From NCBI GenBank assembly GCA_018883245.1, contig VEQL01000002.1:62001-126000 (forward strand): a stretch of DNA of 64,000 bases, in the 5' to 3' direction. The stretch's first letter is position 1. The number at the start of each line of letters is the position of its first letter. Both the position numbers and the translations under genes were made by a program. This document shows positions 46,439 to 55,987 of this stretch, piece by piece. Source of the stretch: Chthoniobacterales bacterium. Lineage in GTDB: Bacteria > Verrucomicrobiota > Verrucomicrobiia > Chthoniobacterales > JACTMZ01. The notes under the pieces were generated by a model that saw only the letters and a program-made list of their open reading frames with translations, did no database searches and was not told where the DNA came from.

Positions 46439-47244
46439 TGAAAAACGCCTCTTTCCCGCGCGTGCTGACTTTTTCCATATGGTTTGCCATGGCGTTTGCG
46501 TGCCCGGGCCTGTCCGAAGCGCGGGAGGAGGCACGGCCGGAGTATGGGAGCCAGCTTGATCCGCGGAAAACGGCCTACGCCTCTTTCGTGAACGTCTGCG
46601 GCACGGATTTGCAGGATCGTTGGCGTGCCTCGCTGGATGTCACTTTCAAGAGCGCGACCTTGGTAACGGACCTGCGTGTCGGTGAAAGCTCCCTCATGCA
46701 GCCGGTCGAAGCAGAGGGGCAAGGAACACTCGAAGTCCGGAGGCGCGGAAGTCCGGAGGTGTTGGAACGAATTCCGGCCAACTTGCCGCCGGGAACTTTC
46801 TGCACAGTGGTGATCTCCGGCATGATCGGCCACAAGTCGGATGTCCGGGCTCTTGTGCTGCGCGACTACCCGTTGTTGGAAAACCAAAAAAGGCGTGGCA
46901 TGGCCAGGCTTCTACTGGTTTCAACGATCGGCGGCTACCAAACAAAAGTGACTATCGGCGGGGAAAGTATTGGGAATTTGCAACCCGGCCTGCCTAGAGA
47001 GCTTTTCATCACTCCGGGAGAGAAAGAGATTAAAATGTTCTTTCAGGACAAAAAATTCGGGGACCGCGATCTGCATACGCTTTCCGGCCTTGCGGCCAAG
47101 CCGGGCGAAAACTGCAATGTGATATTTTTCGACTCTCCGCAAACGCCGGGGCGACCGAATGTCTTGGCGATAAACGCCGACCAGCAACGGAACGAGTTGC
47201 TCGAAAGCTTAAAACCGGAAACGCAATCGTTGCCAAAGAAATAA
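46438..47244 (+). CDS. Secreted protein of unknown function following the Verru_Chthon cassette
   Basis: A 268-residue exported protein with a signal peptide (SIWFAMAFACPGLSEA). It appears to contain two beta-rich, carbohydrate-binding-like repeats: FVNVCGTDLQDRWRASLDVTF and a later STIGGYQTKVTIGGESIGNLQPGLPRELFI. The two halves each contain a strand pair ending in a Gly-rich turn. It starts on the last base of the cassette protein A stop (TGATG), so it is probably part of the same operon. The family is not one I can name. Confidence 0.65.
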   Translation: MKNASFPRVLTFSIWFAMAFACPGLSEAREEARPEYGSQLDPRKTAYASFVNVCGTDLQDRWRASLDVTFKSATLVTDLRVGESSLMQPVEAEGQGTLEVRRRGSPEVLERIPANLPPGTFCTVVISGMIGHKSDVRALVLRDYPLLENQKRRGMARLLLVSTIGGYQTKVTIGGESIGNLQPGLPRELFITPGEKEIKMFFQDKKFGDRDLHTLSGLAAKPGENCNVIFFDSPQTPGRPNVLAINADQQRNELLESLKPETQSLPKK

Positions 47245-47366
47245 GAGAAAGTCTTTTCCTTGAAGGGCGCGCAGGCGACGGGGATAAGCGGACGGACGCG
47301 TCGTCATGCTCCGCAATCTTCAGTGCGCTATCAGAGGGACATGGTGCGCCTGCGGTTCCGCGTCGC

Positions 47367-47963
47367 CTATTGCCAAGAAATGATGTCGTCCTTGGCGGTC
47401 CCTGAGTTTTTGTCACCTGATCCAAACGTTTTGTCTGGACCAGCTGAAGCTGCAATCACGGAATAGTTGAGGTTCGCAAAACCCGCATTTTGAGAGTAGA
47501 AATTGTTGATTGCGTTGTCGTAATTGTCATCGAGCCTGATCTTATAAGGTTGTCCCCAAGGGTCATAAAATACGCCATCCGGTCCGATTCCACCTTTTTT
47601 AGCGTTTGAAACTTTAGGCTCAAAAAAAGCGATCATTCTCGGATTGAATCTGATTTTGTCGTCACCCTCATTTGCGACACCGCGCAAAACAGTTACCAGC
47701 CTGTTATTATCCGATTCAAACTCCCCTTTGTCAGCGACAGTCGGCAGTTTGCCATACTCCAACTGATAAGCCTTGATGGCTGTGACCAATTGCTGAAGGT
47801 CATTGCGAGCTTGGGCCTTCCGGCCTTGCTCAAGCGCCCCTTGAACTGCCGGAAACGCCAAGCCGGCCAGAACAGCGATAATCGCGATGACGACGAGAAG
47901 TTCGATAAGGGTGAAGGCGTTGCGGCGGAGGGCGGGGCGGGGCAGGGATGATTTGAGGGTCAT
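47367..47963 (-). CDS. GspG-like pseudopilin (second copy)
   Basis: A 198-residue major-pseudopilin-type protein: leader RRNA|FTLIELLVVIAIIAVL (Ala at -1, Glu5 present), then EQGRKAQARNDLQQLVTAIKAYQLEYGKLP and the GspG signature GVFYDPWGQPYKIRLDDNYD. It is transcribed towards the cassette operon, with 122 bases between the two 3' ends. The start is MTLKSSLPRPALRR. The leader has several Arg residues before the cleavage site, as usual for substrates of prepilin peptidase. Confidence 0.88.
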   Translation of the reverse strand: MTLKSSLPRPALRRNAFTLIELLVVIAIIAVLAGLAFPAVQGALEQGRKAQARNDLQQLVTAIKAYQLEYGKLPTVADKGEFESDNNRLVTVLRGVANEGDDKIRFNPRMIAFFEPKVSNAKKGGIGPDGVFYDPWGQPYKIRLDDNYDNAINNFYSQNAGFANLNYSVIAASAGPDKTFGSGDKNSGTAKDDIISWQ

Positions 47964-48109
47964 GGTCGTGATGAACTGGGGACTATTTAGCCCGCGGCGG
48001 CCGCGCCCGCAAACTTTTGCTTCGGGCGACGATTGTGCGGGCAGTCTGAACACGGCTTGCGCCCGTTAAACAATCGTGTATCCAGTTGGTAAGTCACGTT
48101 TCCCCCCTT

Positions 48110-48550
48110 GTGAACACCGGCTCCAAATCGCCGCGCTACATCCAACGTCAGCACGAGCGTCGTTTTCTCTCGGCGATTGCGCCTTTGGTTTGGTTTGTGG
48201 GGCTGATTGGCATCGGCCTGCTGGCTACACTGTTCGTCCAATACGGTGTGCGCGGTGGCGTGCCCTCGTGGCTGTGGGTGGTTGCGGGTGTGTTGCTCGC
48301 TGTTCCGCTCGGCTTCTTCGCGTTCATGCTCTTCCGAGGCCATCTTCGCCGCGCGGTTAAATCCCGGCGTCCACATGCACCGCAGCAGATGCGCGCGGCC
48401 GGAGGATTTGTGCCGCCGCAACCCATTGCGCCCGTAAGCCTACGCAGCGCCGATGCCTTGAAAAGCAAATCGGAGGGATTGGGGCGCCCGGATTCGCATC
48501 GTCAATCCTTCGATAAAGGAACAAGCCGCGACAAATACCAGAGCCGTTGA
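48110..48550 (+). CDS. Small membrane protein of unknown function
   Basis: A 146-residue protein with two hydrophobic helices (about residues 22-46 and 53-77: FLSAIAPLVWFVGLIGIGLLATLF and WLWVVAGVLLAVPLGFFAFML) separated by a short Gly/Pro turn, then a basic, Ser/Pro-rich cytoplasmic tail. I prefer the GTG at 48110; a TTG at 48086 would add eight residues. It is divergent from the second GspG-like gene and 45 bases before the DUF1800 gene. No family is recognised. Confidence 0.5.
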   Translation: MNTGSKSPRYIQRQHERRFLSAIAPLVWFVGLIGIGLLATLFVQYGVRGGVPSWLWVVAGVLLAVPLGFFAFMLFRGHLRRAVKSRRPHAPQQMRAAGGFVPPQPIAPVSLRSADALKSKSEGLGRPDSHRQSFDKGTSRDKYQSR

Positions 48551-48595
48551 CTTTTTTCCGCATCGCACGCGCGGGTGCGGGGTTAAAGGACTCGT

Positions 48596-50005
48596 ATGGC
48601 TGTCGCAACTCAAGTGCAGTGGAACGCGCGGACAGCAGCACATTTGCTGCGGCGGGCTGGCTTCGGGGGAACTCCGGAGGAGGCGGCCAGACTCGAGGCC
48701 CTCGGGATGGAGGGGGCAGTGGACCATCTGCTCCAACCCAGCGAAGGCGGTCTTGATGCGCCGGCAACCGATCCGGCAGAGCGGGAGAAAGAAAGAAGAC
48801 TCCGGCAGGCGCGCAAAAACGGGAAAGACGAGGAGTTTCGACGTTTCAAACGCCAACAGATGGAAGCGTTCCGCGACATCCAATATTGGTGGTTGCGGCG
48901 CATGAGGGATCCGCGGCAAGCAGTGTCCGAGAAGCTGACACTTTTCTGGCACGGACATTTCGCGACGAGCCAGACCAAGGTGCGCTGCAATCATGCAATG
49001 CTGTTGCAAAATCAGACCTTGCGGCGACTCGGCAGCGGTCCTTTCCGGGATTTGTGCGAGGCCATGGTTTGCGACCCTGCAATGCTCGTGTGGCTCGACG
49101 GACGCCAGAACCAAGCGAAAGCACCGAACGAGAATTTCTCGCGCGAGGTGATGGAGCTTTTCACGCTCGGGGAAGGGAACTACACGGAGGATGATATTCG
49201 CGAGGCGGCCCGCGCTTTCACCGGTTGGGTGGTGCACCGCGACAATGGGCAGGCGGATTTCGTGCCGCGGCGATACGACAGCGGAGAGAAAGTTATTTTC
49301 GGAAAACGCGGACGATTCGATGCCGCTGGAACGATCGACCTGTTGTGCTCACTGCCGCGCTGCGCAGAATTTCTGGCGGGAAAACTTTGGGAGTTCTACG
49401 CGGGAAGGGCACCTTCGCCGGAGCTCGCCCCTGCTCTGGCATCCCGCTACGGGGAGGAGAAGCTGCACACGGGCAAGTTTCTGCGCTTTGCCTTCACGCA
49501 CCCGGAGTTCTACTCGGACCGAGTTCGCTCCTCGCAGGTGAAAAGTCCCGTGCAGTGGCTTGTGCAGGCCTCGTCCGAGCTGGGACGGCAACTGCTGCCG
49601 CCGGGAGTTGCTTTGCCTCTCGTCTCCGACCTCGGTCAGAGGCTCTTTCAACCTCCAAGCGTCAAAGGGTGGGATGGTGGAGCGGCGTGGATCAACAGTG
49701 CCACGCTGATACGCCGGAGCAACACCGCCCGCCTTTTCGTTTCGGTCGCACCTCCGCTGCCAGAGATCGGCGAAAGCTCTCTTGACGCACTGGCTTGGCG
49801 CAATGTCGCGCCGCCCGAAGCGCGCGTGTCCGCCGACGCGCTGCAAAAGCGGCTTGAGGCGGTGTTTCTCGCTGCTGCGCCGTCTACGACCACACGGCAT
49901 CACCTCGGCTCGGTGCTGGAGAAAAAGGCCTTCCCTTGCACGGATGAGACCGTGCGCGAGGCGTCGATGGTTTTGCTTGCCGCGCCGGAATACAACCTCT
50001 GCTGA
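48596..50005 (+). CDS. DUF1800 family protein
   Basis: A 469-residue member of the DUF1800 family, characterised by AAHLLRRAGFGGTPEEAARLEALG near the N terminus, LTLFWHGHFATSQTKVR (about 118-134), and NENFSREVMELFTLGEGNYTEDDIREAARAFTGW (about 178-211). These proteins are almost always encoded next to a DUF1501 gene, as here (6 bases apart), in Planctomycetes, Verrucomicrobia and Bacteroidetes; their function is not established. No classic Sec signal is seen. A Shine-Dalgarno AAAGGA lies five bases before the ATG. Confidence 0.9.
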   Translation: MAVATQVQWNARTAAHLLRRAGFGGTPEEAARLEALGMEGAVDHLLQPSEGGLDAPATDPAEREKERRLRQARKNGKDEEFRRFKRQQMEAFRDIQYWWLRRMRDPRQAVSEKLTLFWHGHFATSQTKVRCNHAMLLQNQTLRRLGSGPFRDLCEAMVCDPAMLVWLDGRQNQAKAPNENFSREVMELFTLGEGNYTEDDIREAARAFTGWVVHRDNGQADFVPRRYDSGEKVIFGKRGRFDAAGTIDLLCSLPRCAEFLAGKLWEFYAGRAPSPELAPALASRYGEEKLHTGKFLRFAFTHPEFYSDRVRSSQVKSPVQWLVQASSELGRQLLPPGVALPLVSDLGQRLFQPPSVKGWDGGAAWINSATLIRRSNTARLFVSVAPPLPEIGESSLDALAWRNVAPPEARVSADALQKRLEAVFLAAAPSTTTRHHLGSVLEKKAFPCTDETVREASMVLLAAPEYNLC

Positions 50006-50011
50006 AACGCC

Positions 50012-51295
50012 ATGAACGAACATCTTTTCACGCGCCGCCGCTTCCTGCGCACCACGTTGCTTGGGGGCGCAGTCGCCACGACGGTTCCATCTTTCATCGA
50101 CCGCACATTCGCCGCGCTGCTCGAGTCGGCGGAAACCGGTTTCTCCACGGCAACCGGCAAGGACAGCACGATCCTTGTCGTGATGCAGTTGGCAGGAGGC
50201 AACGACGGACTCAACACGGTCGTGCCCTTCGCGGACGACGCGTATTACAGCGCCCGCCCGGCACTGGCGATCCCGGCGGCTAAAGTGCTCCGCGTGAACG
50301 ACCATTGCGGACTTCACCCGTCCTTGACGAATCTCGCGTCGATGCTCGGCGAGGGCAGCGCTGCCATCGTCCAGGGTGTGGGCTATCCGAACCCGAACCG
50401 TTCTCATTTTCGCGCGACGGAGATCTGGCACACGGCGAGCGATTCCGACAAGATGGACACATACGGCTGGCTGGGCCGTTATTGCGATGCGGCCTGCAGT
50501 GGCGAAGATCCCGGGCAGGCCATCGCCACGGCGGACCAGTTGCCGCAGGCCTTGCGGTCCAAGTCGGGCAAGGCCATCGCCATCGGCTCGCCGCAGGACT
50601 ACCGGTTCCAGCAAGGCATGGATCCGGCGCCAGCCGAGCCTGACGATGACGAGGCAGCGCCGGACGGTGGCTCGATTGACATGCTTTTCGGATCGTCAGC
50701 GCCCGAGACCGGCCTTGCCGATTTTCTCCAGCGTGCCGCGCTGGACGCAGCGGCGTCTTCCGCGCAAGTGCAGGACATTCTGCGGAAAGCCCGCAGCAGC
50801 AAGGAATATCCCGCATCGGATCTCGGTCGTCGCCTGAAACTCGTGGCCCAGCTCATCGGTGGCGGCATGCCCGCGCGCGTTTACTATGTTTCCCTCGGAG
50901 GTTTCGACACGCACGCGAACCAGACCGGCGCCCACGACCGGCAGCTTCGCGTGTTCGACGAGGCGGTGGCCGCTTTTTGCCGCGACCTCAAAGATCAGGG
51001 GAATTTCGATCGCGTGACTTTGCTGACCTTCAGCGAGTTCGGTCGGCGCGTTGCGCAGAATGCGAGCAATGGCACCGACCACGGAGCGGCGGCGCCTCTG
51101 TTTCTTTTTGGCGGAGGCGTGAAAGCCGGAATCCATTGCGAGCATCCAAGTCTGACCAAGCTATACCGTGGCGATCTGGTGCATGGCACGGACTTCCGTC
51201 GAGTTTATGCCACCATTCTCGAGCGCTGGCTGGCTACACCTTCGAAGCCTGTGCTTGGACGCGACTTCGGGACACTTGATCTGTTCCGCGCATAG
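50012..51295 (+). CDS. DUF1501 family protein with Tat signal
   Basis: A 427-residue protein starting with a twin-arginine signal (TRRRFLRTTLLGGAVATTVP). The DUF1501 core shows VVMQLAGGNDGLNTVVPF, GYPNPNRSHFRATEIWH, SLGGFDTHANQTGAHD and TFSEFGRRVAQNAS...TDHGAAAPLFLFG, with conserved His/Asp residues reminiscent of the alkaline-phosphatase/sulfatase superfamily. It forms a pair with the upstream DUF1800 protein; the pair may act in the periplasm on polysaccharide or sulfated substrates, but this is not proven. Confidence 0.9.
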   Translation: MNEHLFTRRRFLRTTLLGGAVATTVPSFIDRTFAALLESAETGFSTATGKDSTILVVMQLAGGNDGLNTVVPFADDAYYSARPALAIPAAKVLRVNDHCGLHPSLTNLASMLGEGSAAIVQGVGYPNPNRSHFRATEIWHTASDSDKMDTYGWLGRYCDAACSGEDPGQAIATADQLPQALRSKSGKAIAIGSPQDYRFQQGMDPAPAEPDDDEAAPDGGSIDMLFGSSAPETGLADFLQRAALDAAASSAQVQDILRKARSSKEYPASDLGRRLKLVAQLIGGGMPARVYYVSLGGFDTHANQTGAHDRQLRVFDEAVAAFCRDLKDQGNFDRVTLLTFSEFGRRVAQNASNGTDHGAAAPLFLFGGGVKAGIHCEHPSLTKLYRGDLVHGTDFRRVYATILERWLATPSKPVLGRDFGTLDLFRA

Positions 51296-51427
51296 GGCAC
51301 TCGGGTAAAACTTGGCCTCGGGTTTTTGGCAGATCGCTTTTTACGAAGGCGCTGCGGTGCTGCATTTACGGGGTTGGGTGCTGCCTGCCGGCTCGACGTG
51401 CCGGCTTTCAGTTGGCAGAGTCCGGCC

Positions 51428-52090
51428 ATGACGACTCCGCTTTTTGATCCTGTGCTGGCCGAAAAAGTCTCGCAAGCCGGCGTCGTGGCGGTGCTGGTGG
51501 TCGATGATGTCGGCGATGCAGTCCCTTTGGCCCGGGCGCTGCTTGAAGGTGGCGTGAATGTCATGGAGCTGACCATGCGCACGCCGGCGGCTATCGAGGC
51601 GCTCGTGCAGATTCGTCGCGAGGCGCCGGAAATGACGGCCGGCATCGGCACCATCCTGACGGTAGAGCAGTTGCATGCCGCACGCAAAGCCGGAGCGGCG
51701 TTCGGGGTGTCGCCGGGTTGCAATCCGCGCCTACTTGCGGCCGCGCGGGAGGCTGAGTTTTCTTTCGGTCCCGGCGTGGCCACGCCGAGCGATATCGAGA
51801 CGGCGCTCGAATACGGTTGCCGCTTGCTGAAATTCTTTCCCGCCGAGCAACTCGGCGGATTGCCCTATCTTGCTGCCATGGCTGCGCCCTACGCGCACCT
51901 TGGGTTGCGCTACATACCGCTCGGGGGATTGACACCGAAAAATGCCGGCGCGTATCTCCGCGACAAAATCATAGCTGCCATCGGCGGGTCCTGGATCGCG
52001 CCGCGCGATGCTATCAAAGCCAAAGATTGGGCGACGATCGCTTCCAACGCCCGTGCCGCCCGGCAGTTGGTGGAGCAACGCCAAGCATGA
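51428..52090 (+). CDS. KDPG/KHG aldolase family protein (Entner-Doudoroff-type)
   Basis: A 220-residue class I aldolase. Glu47 and Arg51 in MELTMRTP, Thr75 in GTILT, SPGCNP at 95-100 and the Schiff-base Lys135 in LLKFFPAEQLGG match the E. coli KDPG aldolase pattern, so it should cleave 2-keto-3-deoxy-6-phosphogluconate or a similar keto-acid to pyruvate. The start MTTPLFDP is preferred to a 34-residue upstream extension. The genes that follow (ThuA, sugar isomerase, dehydrogenase) suggest use in sugar-acid breakdown. Confidence 0.9.
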   Translation: MTTPLFDPVLAEKVSQAGVVAVLVVDDVGDAVPLARALLEGGVNVMELTMRTPAAIEALVQIRREAPEMTAGIGTILTVEQLHAARKAGAAFGVSPGCNPRLLAAAREAEFSFGPGVATPSDIETALEYGCRLLKFFPAEQLGGLPYLAAMAAPYAHLGLRYIPLGGLTPKNAGAYLRDKIIAAIGGSWIAPRDAIKAKDWATIASNARAARQLVEQRQA

Positions 52091-52200
52091 AGTCCGGCTT
52101 TCAGGCGCACCGCTCTGTCTACGGTGGACCTCTGCAGGTTTCACGCGAATAGGCAGTTGCGATTGCAAAATCCGCCAGTTGCATTGATTTTTGCCGATCC

Positions 52201-52965
52201 ATGAGCATCCGCGTCACCGTTTGGGGCGAATTCCGCCACGAGAAGAAAAACCCCGCAGTCGCGGCGATTTATCCCGACGGCATGCACGAGACGATTGCAG
52301 CGTTTTTGCGCAAAGATCCGGAACTCGAGGTATGCACGGCCTGGCTGGACCAACCGGAACACGGCCTTTGCGTGGACCGGTTGGAAAAAACCGATGTTCT
52401 CGTCTGGTGGGGGCACATGGCGCACGGGGATGTCGCTGATGCGGTGGTCGAGTGCGTCCACCGCCGCGTGCTCGAAGGCATGGGACTTGTCGCTTTGCAC
52501 TCGGGCCATTACTCGAAAATTTTCAAACGCCTCATGGGCACGACATGTTCGCTCAAATGGCGGGAAGCGACCGACAAAGAGCGCGTGTGGAATGTTGCGC
52601 CGCACCATCCGATCACCTCCGGGCTTGGCGAATTTTTCGAGATTCCCGCCGAGGAAATGTATGGCGAGCCGTTCGGTATCCCCGCGCCGGACGAGCTGAT
52701 CTTCATTTCGTGGTTCACCGGCGGCGAAGTATTCCGCAGTGGAGCGACGTGGCAACGCGGAAACGGCCGGGTGTTTTATTTCCGTCCAGGACACGAGACT
52801 TATCCGACTTATCACGACGCGAATGTGCAGCGCGTCATCACCAATGGCGTCAAATGGGCGCGCTCGACGGTCCGTATCCCCGACGTCTGCGCGAATTCGC
52901 CTCCGCTTGAGCCTTTGCCGGAGGACTCTGCGGCCGCGGAACGTTCCGCCGTGGGTTTCCGCTGA
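52201..52965 (+). CDS. ThuA-domain protein
   Basis: A 254-residue protein of the ThuA (trehalose utilization) family, which has a class I glutamine amidotransferase-like fold. [30 protein letters not shown] and [35 protein letters not shown] are the typical blocks. The catalytic Cys of true amidotransferases is replaced by HSGH-like residues, as in the rest of the family. ThuA proteins occur next to Gfo/Idh/MocA dehydrogenases and sugar isomerases, as here, and are linked to disaccharide or sugar oxidation pathways. Confidence 0.88.
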   Translation: MSIRVTVWGEFRHEKKNPAVAAIYPDGMHETIAAFLRKDPELEVCTAWLDQPEHGLCVDRLEKTDVLVWWGHMAHGDVADAVVECVHRRVLEGMGLVALHSGHYSKIFKRLMGTTCSLKWREATDKERVWNVAPHHPITSGLGEFFEIPAEEMYGEPFGIPAPDELIFISWFTGGEVFRSGATWQRGNGRVFYFRPGHETYPTYHDANVQRVITNGVKWARSTVRIPDVCANSPPLEPLPEDSAAAERSAVGFR

Positions 52966-53168
52966 CTTTAGGTTGCCGCAAAAGCAGCCGGCTTGCTGCA
53001 GACCAAGTGCGGGTGCTACTACGCCAACATTGTCGCGCGGCAGACGGACGGAGCAGTGCCGGCCGCCGCAATCGTGTGAACAAGGCGACCGCTTCTCGTT
53101 CTCGACTTGGCGGCGAAAAGTGAGAAAGTCGTGTGTTCCATTCCCGCCAAATTCCACTGAATTCTCCC

Positions 53169-54212
53169 ATGAAAAGACCTGTCACTCTCTTCACTGGCCA
53201 ATGGGCTGATCTGCCGCTTGCCGAACTCGCTCCTTTGGCCAAACGCATGGGCTACGACGGCCTCGAACTTGCCTGCTGGGGAGACCATTTCGAGGTTGAC
53301 CGCGCCCTGTCTTCAAAATCCTACGTCCGCGAAAAATGGGAATTGCTCTCGGACCATGGGCTGACCTGCTTTGCCATCTCGAACCATCTCGTCGGCCAGG
53401 CGGTATGCGATCTTATCGATGAGCGGCACAAAGCCATATTACCGCCGGAAGTCTGGGGCAACGGCGATCCTGAGAGTGTTCGCCGGCGCGCGGCGAAGCA
53501 AATGATCGCCGCAGGCAGGGCAGCGCGCGCTTTTTTCGACACGAAGCCCGGTTATGCGAAGAGCCGACACCCGGTCACGGTCAATGGATTCACCGGCTCA
53601 TCCATTTGGCATTCGATCTACTCATTCCCTCCGACCTCGCAGGAATACTGGGACAGAGGCTTCGCCGATTTCGGGAAACGCTGGCGTCCGATCCTCGACT
53701 CTTTCGAAAAAGTCGATGTCAATTTCGGCCTCGAGGTCCATCCGACCGAAATCGCCTTCGATATCGCCTCGGCCGGGCGTGCGCTGGCCGCGGTCGGAAA
53801 CCATCCGCGCTTCGGATTCAACTACGACCCGTCGCATCTCGGCTATCAAGGCGTGGATTACGTGCAATTCATCCGCTGTTTCGGCCCGCGGATTTTCCAC
53901 GCGCACATCAAAGACGTATGGTGGGGCAAGGGGACGGGCGATAGCGGGGTGTTCGGCGGCCATTTGTCCTTCGGCGATCCGCGTCGCTATTGGGATTTTC
54001 GTTCGCCGGGCCGCGGGGACATCGATTTCGAGGCGGTGATCGTCGCTCTCAACGACGCCGGCTATCACGGTCCGCTTTCGGTCGAATGGGAAGATATCCG
54101 GATGGACCGCATCCATGGGGCGACTGAAGCGGCGGATTTCACGCGCAAACTCGATTTTCCGACGAGCGCCGTGGCTTTCGATGCGGCGTTTGCCAAAAAG
54201 AAGAAGTCATGA
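53169..54212 (+). CDS. Sugar phosphate isomerase/epimerase (xylose isomerase-like TIM barrel)
   Basis: A 347-residue protein of the AP endonuclease 2/xylose-isomerase-like fold. [32 protein letters not shown] (metal Glu), [21 protein letters not shown] (Asp/His), [11 protein letters not shown] (His) and [14 protein letters not shown] (Glu) give the divalent-metal site typical for 2-keto-myo-inositol dehydratase (IolE)-like and related enzymes. The ATG at 53169 is preferred to a GTG twelve codons upstream. The next gene, a dehydrogenase, overlaps its stop as ATGA. Confidence 0.87.
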   Translation: MKRPVTLFTGQWADLPLAELAPLAKRMGYDGLELACWGDHFEVDRALSSKSYVREKWELLSDHGLTCFAISNHLVGQAVCDLIDERHKAILPPEVWGNGDPESVRRRAAKQMIAAGRAARAFFDTKPGYAKSRHPVTVNGFTGSSIWHSIYSFPPTSQEYWDRGFADFGKRWRPILDSFEKVDVNFGLEVHPTEIAFDIASAGRALAAVGNHPRFGFNYDPSHLGYQGVDYVQFIRCFGPRIFHAHIKDVWWGKGTGDSGVFGGHLSFGDPRRYWDFRSPGRGDIDFEAVIVALNDAGYHGPLSVEWEDIRMDRIHGATEAADFTRKLDFPTSAVAFDAAFAKKKKS

Positions 54213-55375
54213 GCGCCGCGACCCGCAAAATCCGCATGGGCATGGTCGGAGGCGGCCGCGGTGCATTCATCGGCGCTGTCCACCGTGCGGCAGCGGCACT
54301 TGATGGACAGATCGCACTGGTTTGCGGTGCGTTCAGCAGCGACCCGCAGCGCTCGAAAGATTCGGGTGCCGATTTGTTCCTGCCGCCGGAGCGCTGTTAC
54401 GGAACATTCGAAGAAATGATGGCCAACGAGGCTGCGTTGCCGCGGGACTTGCGCATGGACTTCGTATCCATCGTCACCCCGAATCATTTGCATTTTGCGC
54501 CGGCCAAGGCGGCGCTGGAACACGGATTCCATGTCGTCTCCGACAAACCTGCGACTTTCAATCTCGCGGAAGCCAGGGCACTCGGCGACTTGCTTGATCG
54601 CACCGGGTTGCTCTACGCGCTCACGCACAACTACACGGGATATCCTCTGGTCAAGGAGGCGCGCGAGATCATCCGCTCTGGGCGTCTCGGCAAGATCCGC
54701 AAAGTTGTCGTCGAATACCCTCAGGGCTGGCTGGCCACCCGCTTGGAAGAAACGGGACAGAAGCAAGCCTCGTGGCGGACGGATCCCGCGCGCTCCGGTG
54801 CGGCCGGATGTCTCGGCGACATCGGGACGCACGCCGAGAACCTTGCTGAATACATCACAAGTCTGCGGATCAAAGAACTGGCCGCGGACTTGACGGCTTT
54901 CGTCCCGGGGCGCCGGCTCGATGACGACGCCAATATTTTGCTGCGCTTCGAGGGCGGCGCCAAGGGTGTGCTGCACGCTTCGCAGATCTCGGTCGGCGAG
55001 GAGAACAATCTGAACATTCGCGTTTATGGCGAACTCGGCGGGCTCGAATGGCACCAGCAGGAGCCGAATACGCTTCTGCTCAAGTGGCCGGATCGTCCGA
55101 CCGAAATCCTGCGCGCAGGCATGGGTTACCTCGGCAAGTCCGCGGCAGAAAACACGCGTGTTCCTCCCGGACATCCGGAGGGTTACCTCGAGGCGTTTGC
55201 GAACATTTATCGCAACTTTGCCAGCCACCTCCGTGCGGTGATGGAAAAACGCGAACCGGATCCATCCGCGCTCGACTATCCGAAAATCGCCGACGGCATC
55301 CGCGGCATGGCGTTTATCGAAGCCGCGGTGGAAAGCTCGAAAAACAACGCGCGCTGGACCTTCTTGCCCGGGTAA
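54209..55375 (+). CDS. Gfo/Idh/MocA family NAD(P)-dependent oxidoreductase
   Basis: A 388-residue dehydrogenase. The Rossmann motif [17 protein letters not shown] is at 10-26, the EKP-like motif is SDKPATFN, and [17 protein letters not shown] holds the catalytic GxxxDxGxHxxD-type site. [29 protein letters not shown] matches the C-terminal sheet. Such enzymes oxidise or epimerise sugars, inositols and their derivatives. It is the last gene of a four-gene sugar cluster, coupled to the isomerase gene. Confidence 0.9.
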   Translation: MSAATRKIRMGMVGGGRGAFIGAVHRAAAALDGQIALVCGAFSSDPQRSKDSGADLFLPPERCYGTFEEMMANEAALPRDLRMDFVSIVTPNHLHFAPAKAALEHGFHVVSDKPATFNLAEARALGDLLDRTGLLYALTHNYTGYPLVKEAREIIRSGRLGKIRKVVVEYPQGWLATRLEETGQKQASWRTDPARSGAAGCLGDIGTHAENLAEYITSLRIKELAADLTAFVPGRRLDDDANILLRFEGGAKGVLHASQISVGEENNLNIRVYGELGGLEWHQQEPNTLLLKWPDRPTEILRAGMGYLGKSAAENTRVPPGHPEGYLEAFANIYRNFASHLRAVMEKREPDPSALDYPKIADGIRGMAFIEAAVESSKNNARWTFLPG

Positions 55376-55481
55376 AAAATCTTTCCGGGAAACTCGCGGG
55401 GCTTCTCGCCCTGGGGTTGCTGTCGAAGGTCCGCTGAATCCTCGAGCACGCTGCGCCACCCCGCGGGGGTCGGGACAGGTT

Positions 55482-55985
55482 CTACTGCAGGGCGGCTAGG
55501 ACGGCTTCGGCGGTTTGCCGGTGGCTCAGTTTTCCGGAGTCGATGCGGACAGTGGCGGCTTCGCGGTAGAGAGGTTCGCGGGCGCGGTAAAGTTCCTCCA
55601 GCGTGCGGCGCGGATCGGCTGTGCGCAGGAGAGGGCGTTTGCTGTGTTTGACGCGCTGGTGCAGTTGCTCCGGCGTGGCGTCGAGCCAGACAACCGGACC
55701 GATCTGCGGAAGGATTGCGCGGTTGTCGGCGGAGATAATGACGCCGCCGCCGGTGGCAACGATGAGTCCGAGGCGTCCGACAAGGCTTCGGAGGACGCGC
55801 GTTTCAATCTCGCGGAAGTGCGCCTCGCCGTGCTGTTTGAAAATCGCCGGGATCGACATGCCGGCCTCCAGGGTGACGAGCGTGTCGGTATCCACCAGGG
55901 CGTAGCCGGTGAGCGACGCGAGGATCCGGCCGACGCTGGATTTGCCGGATCCCATGAATCCGACGAGGACCAGATTGCGAAACAC
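55482..55985 (-). CDS. aroK: Shikimate kinase
   Basis: A 167-residue enzyme of the aromatic amino acid pathway that phosphorylates shikimate. Walker A is GFMGSGKSS (9-17), the shikimate-binding Asp34 is in VDTDTLV, Arg58 is in HFREIE, and the GGG loop is 79-81 (ATGGG). The lid contains RPLLRTADP. It starts only 2 bases after the cold-shock protein stop, an unusual arrangement. Confidence 0.95.
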   Translation of the reverse strand: MFRNLVLVGFMGSGKSSVGRILASLTGYALVDTDTLVTLEAGMSIPAIFKQHGEAHFREIETRVLRSLVGRLGLIVATGGGVIISADNRAILPQIGPVVWLDATPEQLHQRVKHSKRPLLRTADPRRTLEELYRAREPLYREAATVRIDSGKLSHRQTAEAVLAALQ

Positions 55986-55987
55986 TT

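Noticed and set aside
48547-48575. TTGACT before the DUF1800 gene as a -35 box
   Set aside because: No -10-like sequence at 16-18 bases; it partly overlaps the preceding stop codon.
54065-55459. A 464-codon minus-strand frame over the dehydrogenase
   Set aside because: Shadow of a well-supported Gfo/Idh/MocA gene.
55458-55470. Palindrome ACCCCGCGGGGGT between dehydrogenase and aroK
   Set aside because: Short stem, three-base loop and no T tract.
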